Assembly (NCBI RefSeq): GCF_019947135.1
Contig: NZ_JAGSHT010000021.1
Coordinates: forward strand, 124,001 to 188,000
Source: Occultella gossypii
Lineage (GTDB): Bacteria; Actinomycetota; Actinomycetes; Actinomycetales; Beutenbergiaceae
Length of the DNA: 64,000 nucleotides
Reading direction: 5' to 3'
Shown: piece after piece, positions 47,331 to 54,858 of the stretch
Numbering within the stretch: position 1 is the stretch's first letter
Layout: every line of letters begins with the position of its first letter
Position numbers and translations under genes: made by a program
The notes under the pieces: generated by a model
What the model was told of the DNA's origin: nothing
Seen by the model: only the letters and a program-made list of their open reading frames with translations
The model's database searches: none

Positions 47331-48061
47331 TGAGCGTCCCGACCCTCACCGAGCAGCGGCGTGAGCTCCTACACCGACGGATCCGGCTCATCGTGGCGAT
47401 CACGATCGGCTACAACCTCATCGAGGCCGTCATCGCGATCGCGGCCGGCGCCGCGGCGTCGTCGACGGCGCTGATCGGCTTCGGGCTGGATTCCACGATC
47501 GAGGTGCTCTCCGCCGCCGTCGTCGCCTGGCAGTTCACCCGGCGGGATCCGCAGCGCTGGGAGAAGCCGGCGTTGCGGGTCATCGCGATCGCCTTCTTCG
47601 CGCTCGCGGCGTATGTCGGCGTGGCCTCGGTCCTCGCCCTGGCCGGTGGCGGCGAGGTCCGGCACTCCACGGTCGGCATCGTCCTCGCCGCCGTGAGCGT
47701 CGTCGTGATGCCGTTCCTGTCCTACGCCGAGCGCCGCGCCGGTCGCGAGGTCGGCTCGGCCACCGCCGTCGCGGACTCCAAGCAGACCCTGATCTGCACG
47801 TACCTCTCGGCCGCGGTGCTACTCGGCCTCGTGGCGAACAGCCTGTTCGGCTGGTGGTGGGCCGACGCGATCGCCGGACTCGTCATCGCCGCGTTCGCGC
47901 TCCGGGAGGGCGTCGAGGCGTGGCAGGGCGACACGTGCGCCACGAGCGTCGGCATGATCCTCGATGCCCACCAGCCAGACCCCGCTGCACCGCCGGGCCC
48001 GGCGCAATACGGTTACCCCAGAGGCGGGGGTGACCCCCGCCGTCGTCCACCGAGCCCGTAG
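47330..48061 (+). CDS. cation diffusion facilitator-family efflux transporter
   Basis: The 243-residue membrane protein has five or six helices. The metal-site residues on helix 2 appear in STALIGFGLDSTIEVLSA, and a later ATAVADSKQT carries the matching acidic residue. This fits the CDF-like cation_efflux family. The protein is short: it lacks the long cytoplasmic C-terminal metal-sensing domain of canonical CDF transporters (about 300 residues) and ends in a Pro/Gly-rich tail. Coupling to the CmtR-like sensor suggests efflux of cadmium, lead, zinc or related ions. The ATG at 47330 overlaps the sensor's stop codon; the start four codons upstream is unlikely. Confidence 0.82.
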   Translation: MSVPTLTEQRRELLHRRIRLIVAITIGYNLIEAVIAIAAGAAASSTALIGFGLDSTIEVLSAAVVAWQFTRRDPQRWEKPALRVIAIAFFALAAYVGVASVLALAGGGEVRHSTVGIVLAAVSVVVMPFLSYAERRAGREVGSATAVADSKQTLICTYLSAAVLLGLVANSLFGWWWADAIAGLVIAAFALREGVEAWQGDTCATSVGMILDAHQPDPAAPPGPAQYGYPRGGGDPRRRPPSP

Positions 48062-48073
48062 TGAGGAAGACCT

Positions 48074-49756
48074 GTGAGCACCGCACCGATCGACGCCACC
48101 ACCACCAGCGCCTGGGCGGAGCTGACCGGCCACGCCGCCGCCCAGACGCCGGATCTGCGCGCCTGGTTCGACGCTGATCCCGGCCGGGCCGAGCGGTTCA
48201 CGTTCGATGCCGCGGACCTGCACGTCGACCTGTCCAAGAACCTGATCACCGACGAGACCCTGGCCCTGCTGTTGCGCCTGGCCGACGAGGTCGGTCTCTC
48301 CGGCCGGATCGAGGCGATGTTCACCGGCGAGCACATCAACGTCACCGAGGACCGAGCCGTGCTGCACACTGCGCTGCGCCGCCCGGCCGGCGCGAGCCCC
48401 GCGCTCGTGGTCGACGGGCAGGACGTGGACGCGGATGTGCACGCCGAGCTGGCGCGGGTCTACGCGTTCGCCGAGCAGGTCCGCTCCGGCGCGTGGACCG
48501 GGGTGACCGGCAAGCGGGTCGCCACCGTGGTCAACATCGGCATCGGAGGCTCCGACCTCGGCCCGGTGATGGCGTACGAGGCGCTCGCCCCGTACGTCCA
48601 GGACGGTCTCGAGGTCCGGTTCATCTCCAACATCGACCCGAGCGACGTCGCCGAGACCACCGCCGGGCTGGACCCGGAGACCACCTTGTTCATCGTCGCG
48701 TCGAAGACGTTCGGCACCCTGGAGACGCTCACCAACGCCCGGCTCGCCCGGGAGTGGCTCTGGACGAACCTGGAGTCCGCGGGTGCTGTCGATGGCTCCG
48801 AGGCCTCCCGCACCGACGCCGTTGCCAAGCACTTCGTGGCCGTCTCCACGGCGCTGGACAAGGTCGCCGCGTTCGGCATCGACCCGGCGAACGCGTTCGG
48901 GTTCTGGGACTGGGTCGGCGGCCGGTACTCGGTGGACTCCGCGATCGGCACCTCGCTCGCGATCGCGATCGGGCCGGAGGCGTTCGCAGAATTCCTGGAC
49001 GGCTTCCACGCCATCGACCAGCACCTGCGCTCGACCCCGTTCGCGCAGAACGTGCCGGTCCTGATGGGGCTGCTGAACGTCTGGTACGTCAATTTCCTCG
49101 ACGCGCACACGCACGCGGTGCTGCCCTACGCGCAGTACCTGCACCGGTTCCCCGCGTACCTGCAGCAGCTCACCATGGAGTCCAACGGCAAGGGCGTGCG
49201 CTGGGACGGCAGCCCCGTCACCACCCAGACCGGCGAGGTGTTCTGGGGCGAGCCCGGCACGAACGGCCAGCACGCGTTCTACCAGCTCATCCACCAGGGC
49301 ACCAGGACCATCCCGGCCGACTTCATCGCCGTCGCCAACCCCGCGCGGCCGTTGCGCGACGGTGACACCGACGTGCACGGCCTGTTCCTCGCGAACTTCT
49401 TCGCCCAGACGAAGGCCCTCGCGTTCGGCAAGACCGCGGACGAGGTCCGCGCCGAGGGCACCGCCGAGGCGATCGTCCCCGCACGCGTGTTCACCGGGAA
49501 CCGGCCGACCACCTCGATCCTCGCCCCGGCGCTCACGCCGTCGGTGCTCGGGCAGCTGATCGCGCTCTACGAGCACATCACGTTCGTGCAGGGCGTGGTC
49601 TGGGGCATCGACAGCTTCGACCAGTGGGGCGTGGAGCTCGGCAAGCAGCTCGCTACCCAGATCGCCCCTGCGGTCACCGGGGATGCCGACGCGCTCGCCG
49701 CGCAGGACACGTCCACCCAGGCGCTGATCCGGCACTACCTGGCGCAGCGGGACTGA
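48074..49756 (+). CDS. pgi: glucose-6-phosphate isomerase
   Basis: The 560-residue protein is a full-length phosphoglucose isomerase. Recognisable motifs are [13 protein letters not shown] (about 155-167), [13 protein letters not shown] for the phosphate-binding loop, [13 protein letters not shown] (the family signature), and [13 protein letters not shown] and INQ-type equivalents. It interconverts glucose-6-phosphate and fructose-6-phosphate in glycolysis and gluconeogenesis. The GTG start follows GAGGAAGACC at proper spacing. It is unrelated to the metal efflux pair upstream except by position, 12 bp away. The convergent peptidase gene ends 21 bp downstream. Confidence 0.97.
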   Translation: MSTAPIDATTTSAWAELTGHAAAQTPDLRAWFDADPGRAERFTFDAADLHVDLSKNLITDETLALLLRLADEVGLSGRIEAMFTGEHINVTEDRAVLHTALRRPAGASPALVVDGQDVDADVHAELARVYAFAEQVRSGAWTGVTGKRVATVVNIGIGGSDLGPVMAYEALAPYVQDGLEVRFISNIDPSDVAETTAGLDPETTLFIVASKTFGTLETLTNARLAREWLWTNLESAGAVDGSEASRTDAVAKHFVAVSTALDKVAAFGIDPANAFGFWDWVGGRYSVDSAIGTSLAIAIGPEAFAEFLDGFHAIDQHLRSTPFAQNVPVLMGLLNVWYVNFLDAHTHAVLPYAQYLHRFPAYLQQLTMESNGKGVRWDGSPVTTQTGEVFWGEPGTNGQHAFYQLIHQGTRTIPADFIAVANPARPLRDGDTDVHGLFLANFFAQTKALAFGKTADEVRAEGTAEAIVPARVFTGNRPTTSILAPALTPSVLGQLIALYEHITFVQGVVWGIDSFDQWGVELGKQLATQIAPAVTGDADALAAQDTSTQALIRHYLAQRD

Positions 49757-49777
49757 GCGGGAGCGGGTCGACCGAAC

Positions 49778-51397
49778 TCAGCGGATCCGGACCGGGTCCA
49801 TCCAGGCCAGCACGTGCTCGGTGCCGAACGGCCACAGTGCCTCCAGCGCGGCGGCCGGGTCGGTGCCGAGTGCCGGTAGTCCGGGCAGCGTGGGTCTGGT
49901 GTGCACCGGCCGGGCCGGTGCGTCCGTCGGTAGCCCGGCCAGGCGCCGGGCGTAGGCGAGTCCGTCGTGCAGGTCGCCGAGGGCGTCCGCGAGACCGAGC
50001 CCGACGGCGTCGCGTCCGCTCCAGATCCGGCCTCGCCCGAGCTCGTCGACCCGTTCCGTACTGAGTCCCCGGCCGGTCGCCACCCGGTCCACGAACCTTC
50101 CGTAGACCTCGTCCATCACCTTGCGGAACCGCTCGCGCTGGGCGTCGGTGAACGGCCGCGCGGCGCTCAGGGCAAGCGCGTCCTCGCGGCCCACCGGTTC
50201 GGGATGGAAGCCGTGCCGGTCCGCGAACTCGGTCAGCACCGGCTTGCCGATGACCACTCCGATGCTGCCGGTCAGGGTGAACGGGCTGGCCAGCACGTGG
50301 TTGGCGCCGGCGAGCACGTAGTAGCCGCCGGACCCGGCCACCGAGCCCATCACCGCCACCACGGGCTTCCGGCACGCGACCACCGCCCGGTGGATCAGGT
50401 CCGAGGCGAGCGCCGACCCGCCGCCGGAGTCCACGTACAGCACGATCGCCTTCGTGTGCTCCTCGCGCTCGGCCCGCCGCAGTGCCGCCACCACCGTGTC
50501 CGACCCGGCCCGTGGGCCGCCCAGCACCGGCACGGGCGGGCCGCCCGCACTCGGCCCGGAGACGATGGCGCCGACCACGGGGACGACAGCGACGCCGTCG
50601 GGCTGGCCGCGCAGCGGCGTTCGGCGCCCGCCGCCGGCGCGTTGGGGTCGCAGCAGGTCGAGGGTGCGAGCCAGCGACGTGTCGGCCACGGTGACGATCT
50701 CGTCGTCGTACGCGATCCGGGTGATCAGACCGGCCTCGAGGAGTTCCGTGGCCGAGGTCAGCCCGGCGTCGAGCCAGGCGCCGGCCACCTCCTGCGAGAC
50801 GCCGCGCGCGCTCGCCAGTGCCTTCACCCAGGAGGCCTCGACCGACTCGAGGTAGGCACCGAGCTGCTCGCGCTGAGCATCGTCCATGTGGTCCTGGCTG
50901 AACGGGGTGAGCGCGGACTTGTACTCGCCGATCCGCAGGTTCTCGAACCCGATGCCGTGGCTGCGCAGGAATGCGCCCAGGTAGACCTGCTCGCCGGCGA
51001 ACCCGGGCACGGACACGTCCGCGGATTCCGGCGCGACGACGTCCGGGACCGGCGCGGTGGCCAACAGTCCGGTCATCGTGACCTGCTCGAGGTAGGCGGT
51101 CACGTGCTTGCGCTCGGCCAGGCGCGCGAGCATCCCGGCGATCGCATCGGCCGTGGCCAGGTCGGCGGTGAACCCGCGCACCCGCACCACGACGGCGCTC
51201 ACCCAGTCGGCGTCGCCGATCCGGTCCAGCCGGCCGGACAATGCCTCGAGGGTCGTGGTGCGCTGCAACAGGCCGCCGAGGCCGGGTCGGCGCTGCGCGG
51301 GGTACGGGCCGGAGAGGTCGAGGATCACCCGGTCCGGTTCGGCCGCCGAGCCGGGACGGCGTCCGAGCAGCGGGGCCAGGGTGGGGAGTGCGCGCAT
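49778..51397 (-). CDS. sppA: signal peptide peptidase SppA-like S49 protease
   Basis: The 539-residue protein has tandem S49 domains (about 25-250 and 265-480), as in E. coli-type SppA. The catalytic dyad is K160 in GEYKSALTPF in the first domain and S356 in GSVAGSGGYYVLAG in the second. It would degrade remnant signal peptides or membrane-associated peptides. Unlike E. coli SppA, it has no N-terminal transmembrane anchor, so it may be peripheral or cytoplasmic. The ATG at 51397 begins MRALPTLAPL; a much longer frame upstream is spurious. It is convergent with pgi and divergent from the BrkB-family gene. Confidence 0.88.
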   Translation of the reverse strand: MRALPTLAPLLGRRPGSAAEPDRVILDLSGPYPAQRRPGLGGLLQRTTTLEALSGRLDRIGDADWVSAVVVRVRGFTADLATADAIAGMLARLAERKHVTAYLEQVTMTGLLATAPVPDVVAPESADVSVPGFAGEQVYLGAFLRSHGIGFENLRIGEYKSALTPFSQDHMDDAQREQLGAYLESVEASWVKALASARGVSQEVAGAWLDAGLTSATELLEAGLITRIAYDDEIVTVADTSLARTLDLLRPQRAGGGRRTPLRGQPDGVAVVPVVGAIVSGPSAGGPPVPVLGGPRAGSDTVVAALRRAEREEHTKAIVLYVDSGGGSALASDLIHRAVVACRKPVVAVMGSVAGSGGYYVLAGANHVLASPFTLTGSIGVVIGKPVLTEFADRHGFHPEPVGREDALALSAARPFTDAQRERFRKVMDEVYGRFVDRVATGRGLSTERVDELGRGRIWSGRDAVGLGLADALGDLHDGLAYARRLAGLPTDAPARPVHTRPTLPGLPALGTDPAAALEALWPFGTEHVLAWMDPVRIR

Positions 51398-51619
51398 GGT
51401 TCGAGGCTAACCCGCCACCTGGCCCGCGGCGGCTCGGGCGTTCGTTCGTCAGGCGCCGTCCTCGTCGTGCGCCGCGGCGAAGTCGAGGACCGCGCCCGCG
51501 CGGTACGGACTCGTATTCGCCCACGGACGCCCCGATAGGATGCGGCTCGCCAGGCCTTTTCAGGGCGCCGCGAGTCCGGGGCCCGCGACCGAACGCCGGA
51601 ACGAGGTGAGGGGCAGCGC

Positions 51620-52768
51620 ATGTCCGGCACCTTGAGAGACCGCGCCGCCGTGCCGGCTCGCCGCGTGGTCGCCGCCGCCGAGCGCGTGCAGGGCCTGTTC
51701 CCGGCGCGCGTCTGGCGCCACTTCACCCGCAAGGGCGGGTTCGTGCTCGCCGCGGGGGTGAGCTACCAGGCGCTGTTCGCGATCTTCGCCACCCTCTACA
51801 TCGCATTCGCGTGGGTCGGGCTGTGGCTCGGTGGGAGCACCCCGGCGATCGAGGCCCTCATCGCCCTCGTGGACACCTATCTGCCCGGGCTGATCGGTGA
51901 GAACGGGGTCCTCACCGAGGACCAGGTGTTCGCAATCGCCCGCGATGCGTCCGCGTTGCTGAGCATCACCGGCCTGATCGCCGTGATCGTGTTCGTGTGG
52001 ACGGCGATCGGCTGGATCTCCTACTCGAGGCTCGCCGTGCGGGCGATCTTCGGTCTGCCGCCGGATACGCGTCAGTACGTGCGGCTCAAGGCACGCGACT
52101 TCGTGGTGGCCGTGTTCTTCAGCCTGATGCTGCTCATCGGCGGGGTGCTGAGCGGTGCCGGGTCCTGGTTCCTCGGCGAGGTCTTCGATGCCCTGGGGTG
52201 GAGCACGACGTCGAACGCTTTCAACGCGCTGATCAGGCTGGCCACGGTGCTCGTGGCATTCGTCGTCGATGCGCTCACCCTCACCGCGATCTTCAAGTTC
52301 CTCGGTGGTGCGAGCGTGCCCTGGCGCCGGATCCTGCCCGGCGCCGCCCTCGGTGGGGCGGCGATCGTGGTGCTGCAGCTCGGGGCCGGCTACCTCCTGT
52401 CCAGCTCACCCGCGAACCCGCTGCTGGCGACGTTCGCCGTCTTCATCGGGCTGCTGCTGTGGTGCCGCCTCGCCGGGGTGGTCATGCTCGTCTCGGCGGC
52501 CTGGGTCGCGGTGTCCGTCGCCGATGCCGGCCTCTCGCTCGCGCCGGAGTCGGATGCGCCCGCCGAGGAGGACCCGGACACCCGGCTCGCGCAACTGCTC
52601 GCCGTCTGCGAGGAGATCCGCGACGCGGCGGCCGCGCACCGGGACGCGCCGTTCTACCGGCGCCGGGCGGCACGGCGGCGTGAGGAGGCAGCGATCGAGG
52701 AACTCGACGAGTTGTTGCGCGGGGATCTTGCCGCGGACGTGTCCGGATCGGCCGGCGTCGTGACGTGA
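51620..52768 (+). CDS. YihY/BrkB-family membrane protein
   Basis: The 382-residue protein begins with a cytoplasmic stretch and the family's F-x-x-KGGFVLAAGVSYQALFA segment (about 35-55), followed by five further hydrophobic segments to about residue 305. FIGLLLWCRLAGVVMLVSAAW is near the end of the membrane domain, and an acidic, arginine-rich cytoplasmic tail (310-382) follows. YihY/BrkB proteins are widespread; their transport or envelope role is not settled. The ATG at 51620 follows GAGGTGAGGGG. The 222 bp upstream to the divergent SppA gene contain only promoters; nothing else is seen. The tRNA gene lies beyond its 3-prime end on the other strand. Confidence 0.85.
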   Translation: MSGTLRDRAAVPARRVVAAAERVQGLFPARVWRHFTRKGGFVLAAGVSYQALFAIFATLYIAFAWVGLWLGGSTPAIEALIALVDTYLPGLIGENGVLTEDQVFAIARDASALLSITGLIAVIVFVWTAIGWISYSRLAVRAIFGLPPDTRQYVRLKARDFVVAVFFSLMLLIGGVLSGAGSWFLGEVFDALGWSTTSNAFNALIRLATVLVAFVVDALTLTAIFKFLGGASVPWRRILPGAALGGAAIVVLQLGAGYLLSSSPANPLLATFAVFIGLLLWCRLAGVVMLVSAAWVAVSVADAGLSLAPESDAPAEEDPDTRLAQLLAVCEEIRDAAAAHRDAPFYRRRAARRREEAAIEELDELLRGDLAADVSGSAGVVT

Positions 52769-52852
52769 TGGAGCGGGTGACGAGAGCCGTCGTCGCGACC
52801 GACTCGTTCCTCGCCGGGCGCTCCTCCTCCCGATACTCGGCACCACGCTCGC

Positions 52853-52893
52853 ATGAGAATGGCCGCCTCGACTTCGTCGGGCGGCCATCTCAT
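52853..52893 (-). terminator. hairpin terminator downstream of tRNA-Gly
   Basis: On the minus strand ATGAGA-TGGCCGCC pairs with GGCGGCCA-T-TCTCAT (one bulge) around a loop that itself can pair, four bases after the tRNA 3-prime end. It may work in both directions, also serving the BrkB-family gene. Confidence 0.75.
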
Positions 52894-52897
52894 TGCG

Positions 52898-52968
52898 AGC
52901 GGGTGACGAGAATCGAACTCGCGCTATCAGCTTGGGAAGCTGAAGTTCTACCACTGAACTACACCCGC
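52898..52968 (-). tRNA. tRNA-Gly(CCC)
   Basis: The 71-nt cloverleaf on the minus strand has an acceptor stem GCGGGTG/CACCCGC and U73 discriminator as in bacterial glycine tRNAs. The D arm is GTTC-AGTGGTA-GAAC, the anticodon stem is TCAGC/GCTGA with loop TTCCCAA giving anticodon CCC, and the T arm contains TTCGATT. CCA is not encoded. It reads GGG codons. A hairpin terminator follows immediately. Confidence 0.96.
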
Positions 52969-53050
52969 ATGCGTGCGGCTGACCCGAACGCGCGGCCCAG
53001 CATACCCGGTGCTGGGGCTGGGCTTCACCCGGGCGCGCTAACGTGGGCGC

Positions 53051-53632
53051 GTGCTGCTCTCCGATCGTGACATCCGCGCCGAACTGACCACCGGGCGGAT
53101 CGGCCTGGATCCGTACGACGAGTCGATGATCCAACCCTCCAGCGTCGACGTCCGCCTGGACCGCTACTTCCGGCTCTTCGACAACCACAAGTATCCGGTC
53201 ATCGACCCCGCCCAGGACCAGCCCGAGCTCACCCGGATGGTCGAGGCCGCCCCCGGGGACCCGTTCGTGCTGCACCCCGGGGAGTTCGTGCTCGGCTCCA
53301 CGTACGAGCTGATCAGCCTGCCCGACGACGTCGCGGCCCGCCTGGAGGGCAAGTCCAGCCTCGGCCGGCTCGGACTGCTCACGCACTCCACCGCCGGGTT
53401 CATCGACCCCGGGTTCTCCGGCCACGTCACCCTCGAGCTCTCGAACGTGGCGACCCTGCCGATCACGCTCTGGCCCGGCATGAAGATCGGGCAGATGTGC
53501 TACTTCCGGCTGTCCAGCCCGGCGGAGCACCCGTACGGGTCCGGTGCCCAGGGCTCGCGCTACCAGGGCCAACGGGGCCCGACGGCGTCCCGTTCGCACC
53601 TGAACTTCCACCGCACCGACGTGGGGCAGTAG
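53051..53632 (+). CDS. dcd: dCTP deaminase
   Basis: The 193-residue protein is a trimeric dUTPase-superfamily dCTP deaminase. It has [18 protein letters not shown] at the start, [18 protein letters not shown], then [19 protein letters not shown], which carries the catalytic glutamate, and [10 protein letters not shown]. It makes dUMP precursors for dTMP synthesis by deaminating dCTP; in mycobacteria the enzyme also cleaves dUTP, giving dUMP directly, and the same may hold here. The GTG at 53051 is the natural start. TAACGT lies about seven bases upstream, suggesting a leaderless transcript. It precedes a hypothetical gene by four bases. Confidence 0.93.
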   Translation: MLLSDRDIRAELTTGRIGLDPYDESMIQPSSVDVRLDRYFRLFDNHKYPVIDPAQDQPELTRMVEAAPGDPFVLHPGEFVLGSTYELISLPDDVAARLEGKSSLGRLGLLTHSTAGFIDPGFSGHVTLELSNVATLPITLWPGMKIGQMCYFRLSSPAEHPYGSGAQGSRYQGQRGPTASRSHLNFHRTDVGQ

Positions 53633-53636
53633 CGCA

Positions 53637-54620
53637 GTGCCCGACGGCGGAGCTCGAGTTCTCGACGCCGGCCTCGCCCGGTCGAAGCACCTGTTGCTGC
53701 TCGGTGCGGACGTCACCGACGACGAGGTCGAGGCCCTCGTGCTGAGCCGGTTCCCCGAGGCCGGCCGCGTGAACGCGACCGTGCTCGCGCTCACCCCGCA
53801 GTCAGCCCTCGAGGGCCCCTGGGCCGTGCCGGAGCCGGCCGCCCTCGGCGCCGGTCCCGAGGTCACCCAGGCGTACGCGATCGCGGTCCCCGCCGAGCGG
53901 GGCGACCCGGTGCCCGAGGACCTGCGCGGCCTCGGCGGGATCCTGGATGCGTTCGCCGACGGGCCGCCCGTGGGGCACGAACTCGCGATCATCGAGTTCG
54001 CGCAGGCGGCCGCGCGGCGACTCGGCGGAGCGGTGCGGGTTGCCGGAACCGGCGCCCTGATCACCCCCGAACCGGGCGTGGACCTGGCCGTGCACTCCGA
54101 GGTGTGGCTGCACCCCGAGGCGCTGGTGCACGTGCTCACGCCTGCGTTGCCGGGGGTGGCCCTCCATCTGGGCCCGGTCGCAGACCCGGGAGCGCAGCCG
54201 CCCACGGCGCCGGCGCCCCGACCCGCCGGCACCGAGGACCTGGACGAGGGCGAGCGGGCCTGGATCCAAGCCGAGGCGGACGCGTTCGACGCGCACGCGC
54301 TCGCGGCGGAGCCCGCCACCGAGGCCTACGGCGCCGTCTGCGCGCTGCCCGACGGCGGCACGGTCGCCGTCGAGGTGGAGGCCGAGGTGTCCGTGCCGCT
54401 CGTGCTGGAGGGCCTGGACTGGGCTCGCTCCGGCGTGATCCGCTACGACCTGCGGTGGTTCCCGGCGGATCCGGAGGCCTACCATTCCGCACCGCTCGAC
54501 GCCCCCACCCTGGTGGCCCGCGAGCGCGCCACGGCGCTCGTGGAGGGTGCCGCGCGTGCCCTGCTGGACGCCATCGGCGGCGAGACGACCGACGACGACG
54601 GGTTCCTCGTCGACCCGTGA
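53637..54620 (+). CDS. hypothetical protein downstream of dcd
   Basis: The 327-residue protein is acidic, without membrane segments or signal peptide. Two features stand out: an N-terminal alpha/beta stretch (HLLLLGADVTDDEVEALVLS) and a proline-rich spacer (about 185-200) that separates it from a C-terminal part with AWIQAEADAFDAHALAAEPA and a segment of beta character. I do not recognise a family. Its GTG start is four bases after the dcd stop with no ribosome binding site, so it is probably translated by coupling. The tight linkage suggests a nucleotide-related role, but only position supports that. Confidence 0.65.
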   Translation: MPDGGARVLDAGLARSKHLLLLGADVTDDEVEALVLSRFPEAGRVNATVLALTPQSALEGPWAVPEPAALGAGPEVTQAYAIAVPAERGDPVPEDLRGLGGILDAFADGPPVGHELAIIEFAQAAARRLGGAVRVAGTGALITPEPGVDLAVHSEVWLHPEALVHVLTPALPGVALHLGPVADPGAQPPTAPAPRPAGTEDLDEGERAWIQAEADAFDAHALAAEPATEAYGAVCALPDGGTVAVEVEAEVSVPLVLEGLDWARSGVIRYDLRWFPADPEAYHSAPLDAPTLVARERATALVEGAARALLDAIGGETTDDDGFLVDP

Positions 54621-54689
54621 GCAGAGCGGGTCCGGCCGTTCCCCAGATCGTGGACGCGGCACGGAACGGGTCCGTCGCCTTGGTAGTAT

Positions 54690-54858
54690 CCGAACGGTTC
54701 CCACCCACCCATCACGCCGCTCGAATCAGAGGCGGTGTGCGTGGCCGTACCTTCTTTGTCCTACCTAAACGCACACATCAGTTCACCTGAGGCGACCCGT
54801 CGCCGCGACCCCGTGCTCGACCTGACAATCTGACCACGCCCACTGATCAGGAGCGGAC
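54690..54858 (+). promoter_or_regulatory. structured 5-prime leader of the mnh operon
   Basis: A TAGTAT box (54684-54689) could be the -10 of the operon promoter. Between it and mnhA, stems GTGTGCGT/ACGCACAC (54735-54742 with 54769-54776) and GGCGA/TCGCC (54791-54795 with 54800-54804) are perfect, and CCGC/GCGG (54717-54720 with 54732-54735) can compete with the first. The intervening sequence is AT-richer than the surroundings. No long reading frame occupies it. This could be an ion- or metabolite-sensing leader; I cannot assign it to a known riboswitch class. Confidence 0.45.
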
